Positions 1-10,761 of a DNA stretch of 64,000 nucleotides are shown in pieces. Source of the stretch: Sanderia malayensis (lineage: Eukaryota; Cnidaria; Scyphozoa; Semaeostomeae; Pelagiidae); contig RQOL01000828.1 of assembly GCA_013076295.1 (NCBI GenBank), positions 3,965,219 to 4,029,218 of the forward strand. The letters are read 5' to 3'. The stretch's first letter is position 1. Every line of letters starts with the position of its first letter. The notes beneath the pieces are model-generated. The model was not told the DNA's origin and did no database searches. It was given only the letters and a program-made list of their open reading frames with translations. A program made the position numbers and the translations under genes.

Positions 1-1526
1 TCTCCATTAAATGGCTATCTATTAATTGGAATGGGCAATTATTTGAATTTTTACAACACGTTTTCTGAAGATCGTCACAGACAGGTATGAGTAATGATGA
101 TGCTGGTTCATAATGGCTCATAATATATGTTATGTTGCATCTGTGTGTTCTACTTCATTAGAGCCCCTGATATAATGAGCCATAGAGACAGCCAAGCCAA
201 GGTATGGACTAATAATGAGAGATTTGATTCCCATTTCATTATACACGCGTTGTTTTATAAGAAACTAAGCTTAGATTTAATACTAAGTTTCTTGACTTTA
301 GTACTCAGTTTCTTCTTTTGACTATTCCATTTTCAAGCTTTAAGTTTGCGAGTGATTAGCTCTATTGGTACAGCATCATTTGATATCAGAATCAAATATT
401 TGTCGCTCGGGAGCTCGCAATATTGAGACCCAACTTTAATTGACTCTCACTCGATTTGCGTTAAAAACATGCTCTGTATCAAATACTGTTTTAAAATGGA
501 AGTCCCTCGTGCATGACTGAGAATTGATAAACAACACAAATTTGCTCACAAGTCTTGTGCTTGTTTTTAAAGTCTCCCATAACACACAATAATAAGTAAA
601 ATACAAAGGAAGAGATGTAAGAGGTGTAGTGCTTCTTTCACTCGAGGCTTGTCCACGAATAGCTGATCCTTTTTCATCTAGATACGAGAAAATACTATTT
701 AACTTATCGTTTCCTAAATTTGTGCGTTTGAATTTTAGACTGCTGGAAAAGTATTCAAATTGCCAGATAAATTTAAGAGGATTGGAAGCAGTGACGAGGT
801 TTTTTATCATGAGTGATTCATTTTTGACTGATATTTCTTCCCTATTATGGGTTTTTTATAAAGAGCCTGCTTCAAGGCCTGGTTCTTAAAGTTCCTTATT
901 TTAGGACCTGTTTTAGCCAAATTGTATTGCACCAATTTTTAATAGTTCCCTAATTTTAGCTTCGCATTCCGTGTGCGAAGATGACATAAATGCAAAAGTG
1001 TTAGGCCCTTTACATATTGGTTTCTTCTTCGGTTCTTTTAAAAAGCCGTATATATAATGGATTGATATGGTCTAGATGTTAATTTAATAATGGTTATAAA
1101 TTCTAATAATGGTTATAATATGTGTTAAGTTAGGGTTCGACACGAGAAAGTACAACCTTCTGCTAGCTTGCGAGTATGATTTCTGATTGATTTACATTGT
1201 GACCGGGTTTCCATACAACATACTGTGTCTGACGACAGACAGCTTAGACATAAATTAAGCACAATAACAATCAAACAATTATAACAAGACACTAATTAGT
1301 ACAATAATAATAACAATCATAACATATGGTTAAAATTTAATAATGGTTGTACAATCTCCAATAATACTTGATTCTTTTTGCAGCTAAAGATGGTTATTTA
1401 TCATCCTGATATGGATTATGCTCGAAATTATGTCCGGCTGAATTCCATGAAGTTTCATCCAACTCCTGGTGTTGGCATTCTCTATGGCAATACTATAGGA
1501 CATTTGACATTTTTCAAAGTTAGGTA
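1..1526 (+). CDS. 3' end of an unassigned gene, possibly beta-propeller (partial)
   Basis: Two coding exons are visible. The first runs from the window edge (1-84) and ends at the donor CAG|GTATGAG. The second starts after TTTTTGCAG at about 1384 and reads to a stop TAA at about 1524, with both junctions in phase 0. The 28 residues of the first exon contain GYLLIGMGNYLNFYNT. The second exon contains MKFHPTPGVGILYG and ends GHLTFFKVR before the stop. Alternating short hydrophobic strands with an HP turn and a GHLxFF ending look like the last blades of a WD40-type propeller, but I cannot name the family. A donor-like GTAAGG overlaps the stop codon, so the second exon could instead splice onward. 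The 5' part lies outside the window. Confidence 0.55.
85..1380. other. Intron with no recognisable gene
   Basis: This is the AT-rich intron between the two exons of the leftmost gene. Short open frames at 436-889 on both strands show no recognisable domain. A tRNA A-box-like stretch near 350-380 has no convincing partner B-box. Confidence 0.4.
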
Positions 1527-1833
1527 AGGTTTTCCTATGGTTATCTGGTTATCTTAACAACAGGTCCCAATAAGTTCTTACAACAAATAATGTTTGGGTT
1601 CCCTCGGGATTTTACTCCATGATATTTTTTCAGAAAATCCTATTGTGGTTTTTGTTCTGGCATCTTTACTGATTACAAATGTTGATTTCTTCCAAGGTTT
1701 TCGCAAATTTTCTCAGCAACTTTTTATTTCTTTTATTAGTGGAGAACCCAGGTAAAAAGAACGTTGATGTTTCATTTAACTTGGCGCGAAACTGTCTCAA
1801 GAAAACTAATCAGAGAGACGCAATTCTCCATTG

Positions 1834-2445
1834 TTAGGGCCTTATCACATGAGCCCGGTTGACCGGGCTGGCCCGGTTTGCCGAGATCTCACTATCAATG
1901 ACAAACACACATAAAACACGTCTTCCTATCACATGAGAGCCGGGCTGGCCCGGCTAACCGAGATCTCACTTTCACCAAGTGGGATCCCGGTTGAACGGGC
2001 TGATTTTTCCCCATGTGATAGCTCCAGCCCGGGAAAGCGGGCTGAAAATAACGAAATAAAATAATTTTCGTTGGATCAGCAGTATTTTTTTATTCCTGAG
2101 ATTCTTCCTTTTCAAAGATAACATAACATTGAGAACGGCCTGATATTTACTCTGCTGTGACTTCCATAATTGTATTATATTTTGTATGCTATTGCATACC
2201 ACTTGTACGGATGACAACAGTGAAACCACAACAGTAAAAGCAGATAATTTTTGGTCGTCTATTAGTCGCCTATTTTAAAAATCGTGTCTCGAAAGAAAAG
2301 GCGGGAAAATTTTATGCAAGAAAGTTCACGTGGCTGCTTTCAGCCTGCTAAACCGGGCTGTAAAAGCTTCATGTGATGGCGAGCTGATTCTAGCCCGGCA
2401 AACCGGGCCAGCCCGGTCAACCGGGCTCATGTGATAAGCTCCTAA
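1834..2445. mobile_element. Non-autonomous inverted-repeat element (MITE), GC-rich termini
   Basis: The left end TTAGGGCCTTATCACATGAG continues as a GC-rich run alternating CCCGG and CCGGG up to a GAGATCTC motif. The right end is its reverse complement, ending near CTCATGTGATAAGCTCCTAA. Terminal inverted repeats are about 50 bp with few mismatches. Partial internal copies lie near 1925-1990. A TA on each side fits a TA target duplication but is too short to be sure. No transposase is encoded. A diverged relative lies at 9784-10142. Confidence 0.75.
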
Positions 2446-2789
2446 GTACAGTTGGATTTTTTAATGAATTTTCCGGGATGGAATACATTGGAAACATGAC
2501 GTTTTAACCCCCAAGGGCCGCTTCCATTTCGGATCAAGAACGAAAGAAAGACTAGGGATATTTTGGAGTAGGAGTGGAGGTTAATTTTTATCGTCGAAGA
2601 AGTAATTTATATCTTGTATATTTTAAGTTATAGGTATTTTTATTTATACTCTCTTTTGAAATATTTTTTTAAAAATGATGCAGAGCATATCACAGCGTCA
2701 CAGCGAATAACATAAAATTTGAAACGAGGCTAATATTTGGCGGTTAAGTTCAAGTGTTTTATGCCTTTGAAATTTGAAATGAGAAGAAA

Positions 2790-4117
2790 ATGGCTGAAAA
2801 TAAAAGCTGTATGAATGAATCAACAAATGAGGCAGAAAAATTAAAGATATCTCAGCTGAGGTTTGAATCTGTTTGCGTTCAAATTACTTTGCCAACTCAA
2901 GTAATATTCATTGAATGTTGTTCATTTTCTGTTGACGGAAAATTATTAATATTTTGTGGAGGTGACGGGAAAATCAGAGTTGCAGAACTTGGGTCAAAGA
3001 AGAAGCTAAGAGAAATCCAAGGACACAATGATATAATATGGAATGTCGATGTTAGTTCAAATAATGAATTTATAGCCACTTGCTCCTCTGATAAAACTGT
3101 GAAAATATGGAAGCTTGGGTCGCTAGAACTGCTCGCGACATTAGCAGGACATGAAGATACAGTTTGGAGTGTAAAATTCACGAAGAACGTGAAATTTATT
3201 GTATCATGCTCGTCTGATAAGAAAGTTATTATTTGGAGCGTGGAAATTGGTTTTCAACAGCACAAAGTTCTGCTCAGCCATACTAATGTAATTGAAGACA
3301 TTGCAATATCCCCAAATGATAAAATTTTAGTCAGTAGTTCGCACGATTTTACCCTGCGAGTGTGGAGAAATTTCTTCGAAAAAAATGAAATTCCTGGTGA
3401 AACCTCTTCTCCAAAAACTCTTCAAAGTATGTCAATATTAAAAGGACACAAAAGGAGAGTTACTAGCTGCATTTTTCAACCTCACAGAAATGATATTATT
3501 GCATCTTCATCAGCGGACTGCGATGTTTTTGTTTGGAATATTGTGAAGAAATCTATTTTGTGGAAATTATCGGGTCATTTTAACATCGTCTGGAGCTGCT
3601 CTTTCTTCAGAACAAATTCGAAAATGTTTCTGGTTTCTGCTTCAAGTGACCACAGTATCATGTAAGTTGATTTTTTACTTGAATATTATCTAAATTCGGT
3701 TGATATAATGTACACTACCTGGACAAATATATTTTAGCTGCTAAAATAACGGCGATAAATAAAAGTTTCTCTCTCAAAAACTCGCAAATTCTCTGTCATT
3801 TAAAAAAAGATGTTTTAAGTTTTTCAATTCTAAAAAGATTTACTGTTATAGTTTTATGTTTGACTGACAATGTTCAATTTTTATTCATGTCCCAGTCCTT
3901 TTCGGATCGAGACTAAAACATATTTTGAAGTAATTTTAACTTCTTTAGATTTTGGGACATGTTAAGTGGTAAAGAAATAAGAAGAGTTAAAGATTTCGTT
4001 CATGAAGGAGGGACTCGCGCGCAACTGTTGTGCTGTAAAGTATCAATGGATGAAACAAAAATTGCTGTGACAACATCAGATGGCTTTGTCTATGTAACAA
4101 ATGTCACAGAATGCTGA
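2790..4117 (+). CDS. WD40-repeat protein
   Basis: There are two exons, 2790-3661 and 3949-4117, joined in phase 2 (donor AT|GTAAGT, acceptor TTCTTTAG), giving 346 residues. At least six WD40 blades are visible with clear GH/WD signatures: GHNDIIW with KTVKIWKLG, GHEDTVW with KKVIIWSVE, HTNVIED with FTLRVWRN, GHKRRVTS with CDVFVWNI, GHFNIVWS with HSIIFWDM, then a last strand set ending at the stop. The start ATG lies just downstream of an AT-rich 5' region. WD40 propellers are protein-interaction scaffolds. I see no extra domain (no F-box, SOCS or LisH), so the exact orthologue is not assigned. The 3' end is only 230 bp from the stop of the convergent channel gene. Confidence 0.9.
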
Positions 4118-4169
4118 AAGTATCAAAAAACATGAAAGGATAATTATATCAAAACACACAAAAAGGTAA

Positions 4170-4329
4170 TTTATTATCCTTATTATTTTATCATATGTTA
4201 CAATTGTACAATTGTTGCGACAATAAGTGCGTAGGTATATTTTGACAAGCTGTGATAAAATTAGTTTCTCTTTAATGCGCTCAAAAGCCATTATTTTGTG
4301 TATATATGGAGTGACTTAGTTTAAATAAA
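4170..4329. terminator. Crossing poly(A) signals of two convergent genes
   Basis: AATAAA on the + strand at 4324-4329 lies 200 bp after the WD40 stop codon. AATAAA on the - strand (TTTATT at 4170-4175) lies 170 bp after the stop of the channel gene. If both are used, the two 3' UTRs overlap. Confidence 0.35.
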
Positions 4330-4346
4330 TGCCCATATTCACGATA

Positions 4347-7300
4347 TTATGACATTTTATGGAACATCAGAAAACAAATAGAACTAACCAACGTTAGTAT
4401 GAAAAGAACCAGGAAAAATCGATCAACCACCATTGATGCATAGGCCCATTCTTGCATTTCTGCCTGCCTCATCTGTTTTCTTTCGACACGGTTTGTTAAC
4501 GTGTCTACATCAGTAGTTACCATACTCTGTAGTTGTTTCCCGACTTGTTCATGAATCGTGTGAAATTTGAACAAACTCCCGTTTAAACAAGTCGCTGTTT
4601 CTTTGCCGTCATCGCTACTGCTATCCGTTGCGTCATCAACGGATATTTTTGAGCCGTTCAAAGGTGACGCCGCGGTACGATCCGCTCCGACGTCATTTCC
4701 TACTGGTTTTCGACCGTCAGAGCGGTGAATATACCCCGAAGGATCGGGGTATCTCACAAGCAACGGCTTTTCAATTCACCGTTTCCAATTGTAGCATCAT
4801 TGTTACACATCTTTTCTACCTCTGCGGACGTTTGACTACCGCTTACCGTCACAACGTCACTAAACCGAACAATCTTGCGTCGACGTTTTGACTTGTTGCG
4901 TTTCTGCGGTTTATCTGGTAGCTTAACACCGCAAAGCATTCTGCCCAGTTGTTCCACTATGATGTACCTTATCATCGAAGGCATCGGCTCGAGAAAGTTC
5001 TGACGATAGAAAAGCGTGAGTACAAGCGTTGAAGCGGCGACGGACATACTGATCTGCAATAGCAACAAGAAATAGAACATGGAGAGGAGCGGGATATTTT
5101 CTGACGTCGCGGGCAAGCGTTTGCTCGCAAGATTCAAGTAGACAGTCATTGAGACCAGTGTTGTGATGGATAGAGCGATCCGTTCGCCGGAATTCGGTGG
5201 CAAACAGAATCCGATCGCTATCAATGCAGTGATGCTCGATGCTGGTAGTATCATTGTGTATATGTAGTACAAGGTCTTTCGACGTAGCTCGAGTTTGTAC
5301 ACAACTTCTGCAAATGGATGCTGACAGCAATTGTACGCTTTGATCTCTTTGTCTACAGTGAATTTCATCACTTGCCATTCGGAGTTTTCCGTGTAATGGG
5401 CAAGTCCTTTTTGTATACCAAAAGGTTCAATGTCCAGTTCGTTTATCCCGGCTGTCCAGGACCTAAAAAAGTAAACATTAGTGCCTGGTTACTTCAGATC
5501 CAAATTCTGGCACAGCTAATGGACTTTTGGGCTTACAATTTATGTAAGCCTAGGGATACTGCTCATGGAACATTGGAACATTGGAGCTGTAAGTTCGTGG
5601 AGAATTGGAGCTATAACACATGGAACATTGGAGCTATAAGTTCGTGGAGTATTATTGGAGCTATAACACATAGCTAATGGAGCTATAGCTAATGGAGCTT
5701 GGACCTATAGCACATGGAACGTTGGAGTTTCAGCTCATGTAATATTGGAGTCATAACCCATGAAATACTGGAGTTATAAAACATGGAACCTTGGGGCCAT
5801 TGAAGTTCAAAGGGTGTTAAAACTGCAGCTGATAGGATATTGCGCATACCTGGATTGCATTCCCAATTGGAAATGCAGCTTCTAATTTGCAACTTACCCG
5901 AAATTCAAGTAGCATATTTGTTTGTCAAAGGGGAAGTACTTCACGTTGATCGTGCACGAAGCTTTGATTGAAGTCGAGGCAAACCACGTGTTAAATCCTG
6001 AACTGTTTGCAATCACTTTTGTCTTCATCGTGTGGATGCTTTTCATGCTGTTATCAGCGCTATGGACAGAGAAACGTTTCCAATTAGCATACACCCTGAT
6101 CATTGCAGCTTTCCATTGGGTGTTAATGTGAATTGTCATTGTTGACGGGGGTGGCATGTGAAAGAGGAGATATTTCCTACTTGTTTATGGTGTCAAAACG
6201 CAGGACTACCTTGCCCCGTCTATGCGCTCATATCAATGCATTTTTACATATCCGTGATAGATTTTCAGAGGGGGCTGTGACTTACTTGTTGTAGAGAAGC
6301 AGAACAGGTGTCCAAACGAGGCTGGGTTCTATGTTGACCAGACTGACATTCCCATACGTCATTGCCTCCCATGCAAAGAGCGGATTGAACCATTCCTAAA
6401 GAGAATCAGAACAGAAAACTTGTGAAGATCGAACAGAAAAGAATATAGCTCTGTGTTGCTTTACGCTCCCACCCTTCAGCCATTGCTTTAGTTGAGTGTC
6501 GAGAAATGAATATATTTAATATTTCAAGCATTCTAAACAATGGACGATCTACATGAAATTTCACAAACCTGCGTTGTCCAAACGTTGAGCTTAATAGCTT
6601 GCCCTACAGCATCCTATGGATAGAAAAATAAATTTGCATCAAGAAACGTCTTCAAGTGTTCCACTTTGATTAATTTCAGATGCAATGATTTCTGGACTTA
6701 TTATGGGCAGAGTTTCTAATACTATCTACACCTACATCGCTACGATCAGAACGAGATTCGAACACTCAGAATATGCTATTCACTTACCACGTCAAGTATT
6801 TGAACCAGTCTGACATTCAGACTGATATTCATGACTTGATTTGCGTGCAACTTTGGCCGGGTATCTCTGCATTTCACAGGGCGAAAAACGTCATCCATTA
6901 TACGGTGCTCCTCAGACATATACGCTGCAAGAAAGTACATCAACGGATCTACACGTAGTAGATTAAACCTATACAAGCTTCATACTAGTGTCTAGTATCA
7001 GGTCTAATTACCAATGTCTAGAGTTTTACGGTAAATCTTTGAATAAGCTCCCACCCCCGCATAAGCCCCCACCTAAACTTTCAACAGCCCCCAGGGCTTA
7101 TTCAATAGCCCCCAGGGCTTATTAGGGCTTAGCCCCCAGGACTTATTGAGAACTTGTTATTCGAGGGAAAATAAACTGGCCTAGTTGTCTTACTTGTTCT
7201 GATGACTTGGATTAATTTCGTCGGTTGTCTGAGTTTTCCCGCCACCGCGTTGCATTCACTCAAACACGTGACCGCATAGCAATGGTTCTTGAGAATGAAA

Positions 7301-8670
7301 GCGAAGTCTGTATCATCGATTTCGCAACCGATCTAACACAAGAGTCGACATCTGACATTTTTCCAACGTATTGTATTGTCTTGCCTCTCATTCCGCCTTT
7401 TAGCGTTGCATTGTGAAAGACTTTTGAACCTCCTTGGCAGATCACTGTCCTCTTTGGGCCCCAAGATGACCCCACGGCAAATTGTACTGAAGTGGCGAAA
7501 AATTGATTATTTGATTTGCTGTTTGGGCAATTTAACAAATTTAATAACATCAATAACAATAAACAACATAAACTATAAATAACATAAATTTTGTTCTTCA
7601 TATATACAAAAAGCTTTTAAACATGAAGGTTCTTAATTTTACATTTTTAATAATTTTCCCGTATTTCAAACATCAGCATAATCTCTTATGCGTTTTGGAT
7701 CACTGTGCAATTAAAATCCTGATCCCAATACTCTGTGCCCTTATATGGTAATAAAAGTCATTGATATATGTTGATAACATCCTTATATGGAAATACCTTT
7801 GATATTTCAACCCTTACATTACTTTGTGACAACTGAAGTTAGTTATACTTCAATTGTCACAAAGTAATGTAAGGGTTGAAATTTTAACTGAATTTTTTCC
7901 TGCCGTGTTTTTATTTTTAATTCCACTCTTACGAAGTTTTGAATAATTGATTTTTTTCGTGCGTTTTGTAGCTCGCATGACTAATACGGCTTTGCCAATG
8001 CAGGACAAACTGGTTAGCTAAGGAAAAGATTGTCGAGAAATTATCATCTGATGATGGTGAGGGAATTGTGGCTTGACCAACCAGTGTGCTATTGGCTTGG
8101 CACTGGCAACATTGATAATCCTTTCACATTTTGTTCACTTTAATTGGCTGAACAAATAGCTTTGCGTAAGTCATCGCTTCAACACACGATAAGGCAAAAC
8201 GATTTTCCCGTTAATGAATATGAAATATTTAATTTCACAACTGTGGAGAATCAAGTTCTCCATTGTTGTTTCTAATTACATTTGAATAATTTAGTTTTTT
8301 GTTATTTTTTATATTTTACGTCATATATTCACGATATTGTCTTGACATAACGAGCTCGCGTTTATAACGAACTTCCCATAATATTCATCCAAGCGCCATG
8401 TTATCTACAAAACTGCAGGACCTGCTATTCTGATCTAAACTGTTTCATAGTGTAACAAACTTTTGTAATAATAACAATGACAACATTAATACCGTGTGTG
8501 TGTTAAAGGTTTGTTATAGCGGCGTCCTACTGTATTTCTTGTAAAACTTGTCTTGGCTTCCAAAAATATTTCTTACCTGATGCGAGCAGATAAATATACA
8601 CCAAAGCCTTCTTTAGTGGAGCTGAGCCATCCAGTCTCATATTCATCCTCATCATTTCATCAAGGTTCAT
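4347..8670 (-). CDS. Nicotinic-type Cys-loop receptor subunit with N-terminal MANEC domain (two frame breaks)
   Basis: Exons (- strand): 8670-8577 signal peptide; 7486-7194 MANEC; 6924-6788; 6613-6569 (the 45-nt exon ending NVWTTQ); 6395-6286; 6059-5898; 5462-4347. Junction phases 1, 1, 0, 0, 2, 2 agree throughout. The ligand-binding domain shows the 13-residue Cys-loop (CTINVKYFPFDKQIC), then FGSW and the loop C vicinal pair YNCC, which marks an alpha-type subunit. TM1 starts LYYIYTMILPA, TM2 is in GERIALSITTLVSMTVYL, TM3 follows, and TM4 is near VVDRFFLVLFILTLVSS before the stop. These channels are ACh-type ligand-gated pores in the plasma membrane; the ligand here is unknown. Frame breaks: one base is missing in the MANEC exon near 7333, and the TM3-TM4 loop changes frame at 4754-4763. 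Each could be an assembly error, a pseudogene lesion or, for the loop, an unseen intron. Confidence 0.85.
5560..5790. repeat. Minisatellite in a channel-gene intron
   Basis: Degenerate tandem copies of a unit close to ATGGAACATTGGAGCTATAA, about 18-25 bp each, fill part of the intron between exons 7 and 6 of the Cys-loop receptor. Confidence 0.75.
7194..7486 (-). CDS. MANEC-domain exon of the channel gene
   Basis: This is an internal exon of the receptor, acceptor CACTTCAG, donor CAA|GTAAGA. It reads VICQGGSKVFHNATLKGG, then IQYVGKMSDVDSCVRS, then after a one-base break CEIDDTDFAFILKNHCY followed by AVTCLSEC. The pattern (a C-V-R-S helix, a D-x-A-F-x-L-x-x-x-C-Y strand, then V-x-C) is the MANEC/MANSC cysteine-rich domain of animal extracellular proteins such as the KIAA0319 family. 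It begins in phase 1 to match the signal-peptide exon and ends in phase 1 to match the first ligand-binding-domain exon. The alternative is an independent gene lying by chance between the exons. Confidence 0.7.
7804..7882. repeat. Near-perfect 36-bp-arm hairpin
   Basis: Left arm 7804-7839 begins ATTTCAACCCTTACATTACT and right arm 7847-7882 is its reverse complement with about one mismatch; the loop is 7 nt. It lies in the first intron of the channel gene. It is probably a minimal MITE or a foldback remnant. Confidence 0.85.
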
Positions 8671-10761
8671 CAATTCACGTCTGCATTAGCTTTTTTCGCA
8701 ATTGTTTGCAGGTTCGCTTGAAATGAAGCCTCTTTGTTTGCTAACTGATGCCAATGTCAAAATACATTCAACAGAATCTGGTAAGAAATATTATCAAACA
8801 TCATTAATATCTCATTATGCAACAACAACAACAACATTATGCTCTGTTGCTTTCAATAGTTCAGTAATAGCATCGAAAAGCCCCAATTCCAGTGTCTCGT
8901 CATTGTAAGAGGCACTACGAAATATATAGTGGACCGCAAAATGCCTTTTTAACTAACAGACTCATTGAAAACAACATGTCGTATTTCATCGAGTTACCGC
9001 CATGGGGCTATTAATAATTGTATGCCTTCTTGGGGGGCGCTTATTCAATGGAGCATGCGTAATTAATGAATACGTCAATACTATGATATAAGTGTGCTGT
9101 TTTATTTTGGCCTGTATTATCTGGAGATTTTTATCTACCTCATGCCTGGCCAATCATAATCGCATTTGTGTTCTCATGCAAGATTAATCGCTGAAATGCA
9201 ACTCATCAAATTTACCGTATATCTTTCAATTCAATTCGAGACTGAAGTCTTCAGGAATAATTTGCCCTGCAATTCTATGAATGTTCCAAGTTCTTCTTGC
9301 CATGGAGAGTTAAGCGATGGCTCGGTGAGTGCTCCTCTGATAAATGGTTATTTCTGAGCACTAGGACAGGCTGTGACGGTTGCAAATGGAAATAAATAGC
9401 GCAGATTCAATGCACTGGATATCAGCTACAATTAGTATTGTTGGTTTTCTAAAACACTGCTTTTATGTACTCTGCTTCTGTTTACAGGCAAATCTATTCA
9501 TCTATACAGCATAGAATTCTTTGTTCAAGCTTGCGTGTTTAACTATTAATGCGCATGCTTCTGCGGGTTCTAGAATTTGTCATTGGAACCAGTTATTCGG
9601 TCTTTGGGCTCATAATATTCTTTCGAAGTCAATATATCAGTTTGAAAGCTGATATCCACTGAATTGGGTTTGCTAGACGCTCGCTATTGTGTTGAATTAT
9701 TTCACGCTTTTTTGAGCAGATTTCCTGGGATTGTTGACCAATATTAGATTTAGCAGCCAATTATTTTTTGCCTTTAATGGTGATTTAAGGACCTGTTCCT
9801 ATGAACCCGCCATCCGGGCCAACTCACTGAGCGAGATCTCACCCGAATTTTCTATAAAAATTTGTTTTCTCGCTGGAAAGATCTCACCACAGCATTGCCG
9901 AGATCTCGGCAAGCGGGTTGGGGATTTTTGCATTTCCCATGTGAACAGCCCAACCCATTTACCGGGCCACAAAAATGTCAGCTGCGCATGCACAACCATT
10001 GTTTTCATTGTCAATTTCTCAAGTGACAAATCTCATGTCACCGTTCCATCCCGGCAGGCGGGACAAGATTTGTTCATATGAACGGAATTCAAATCTGTCT
10101 CGCTTAGTAGGCTGGCCCGGACTCATATAAACAGGCCCTAACACGATGAAAGTGCCGTTTTCAATCGCAGATGAAGAAGATTTGGGTGAAATTTACTTAA
10201 GCATTAATATTTTCAATCTTCTATCTTTTAAGTAGCGAATATTGCCCTTTTACGTTATTCTCTCTTGCTATGTGTCTGCTTGGTATTTCTGTCTCTTGCT
10301 TCTTGTTATGTCTGTCTCTTCCCTTTCAATCACAACAACAACAGCGCTCAACCTCGTCATGATTTATAGCTGCAGAGACACGAGAACCACTCATAAATCC
10401 ACCATGAATCATACGGTATGCATAGCCATGTATCGGTTTTTCACTATTCAGAATATGACTGACTGAGTGCGTCAATCTATAAAACAGCGCTTGTATGCAG
10501 CAACCATGAATCGGTTTATTTCACTAAATCACCACGCATATACTATCGAATGTAAATTATTCACTCGTCAAGACCTGTTTTTGTTCTATTAATTTGCTGA
10601 TGCGTATTTTTGAGTAACTGCAGCTAAAGTCTCGTCGATTTTCTATCTCTACAGCATTGCAAATCGTTGCCGCTTCTACAACACTATAAAGTTTGACACT
10701 GAGTGGAACTCATACTCGATTCACAACAAGAGACGAGAGTATTTCATGCTGTTGAAGAAGT
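8671..10761. other. Intergenic region between divergent channel and cadherin-receptor genes
   Basis: No coding exon with recognisable homology was found here. Short open frames (8702-8908, 9166-9357, 10242-10466) lack domains and conserved motifs. The region holds one inverted-repeat element (9784-10142) and should contain the promoters of the two flanking genes, but I see no clear TATA box or initiator. Confidence 0.5.
9784..10142. mobile_element. MITE related to the element at 1834-2445
   Basis: The left end TTAAGGACCTGTTCCTATGA leads into CCGGGCC and a GAGCGAGATCTC motif. The right end has GGCTGGCCCGGACTCATA and finishes ACAGGCCCTAAC, matching the left end in inverted orientation. The layout (TTA-rich terminus, short AT block, CCGGG blocks, GAGATCTC) matches the 1834-2445 element, so both likely belong to one family. 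Confidence 0.65.

Noticed and set aside
349..430. tRNA-like A-box (TTAGCTCTATTGGTACAGC)
   Set aside because: No matching B-box or foldable cloverleaf; at best a degenerate tRNA-derived SINE piece, which I could not support.
436..889. Overlapping open frames on both strands near the left edge
   Set aside because: No homology, no splice context fitting the flanking exons; intron sequence.
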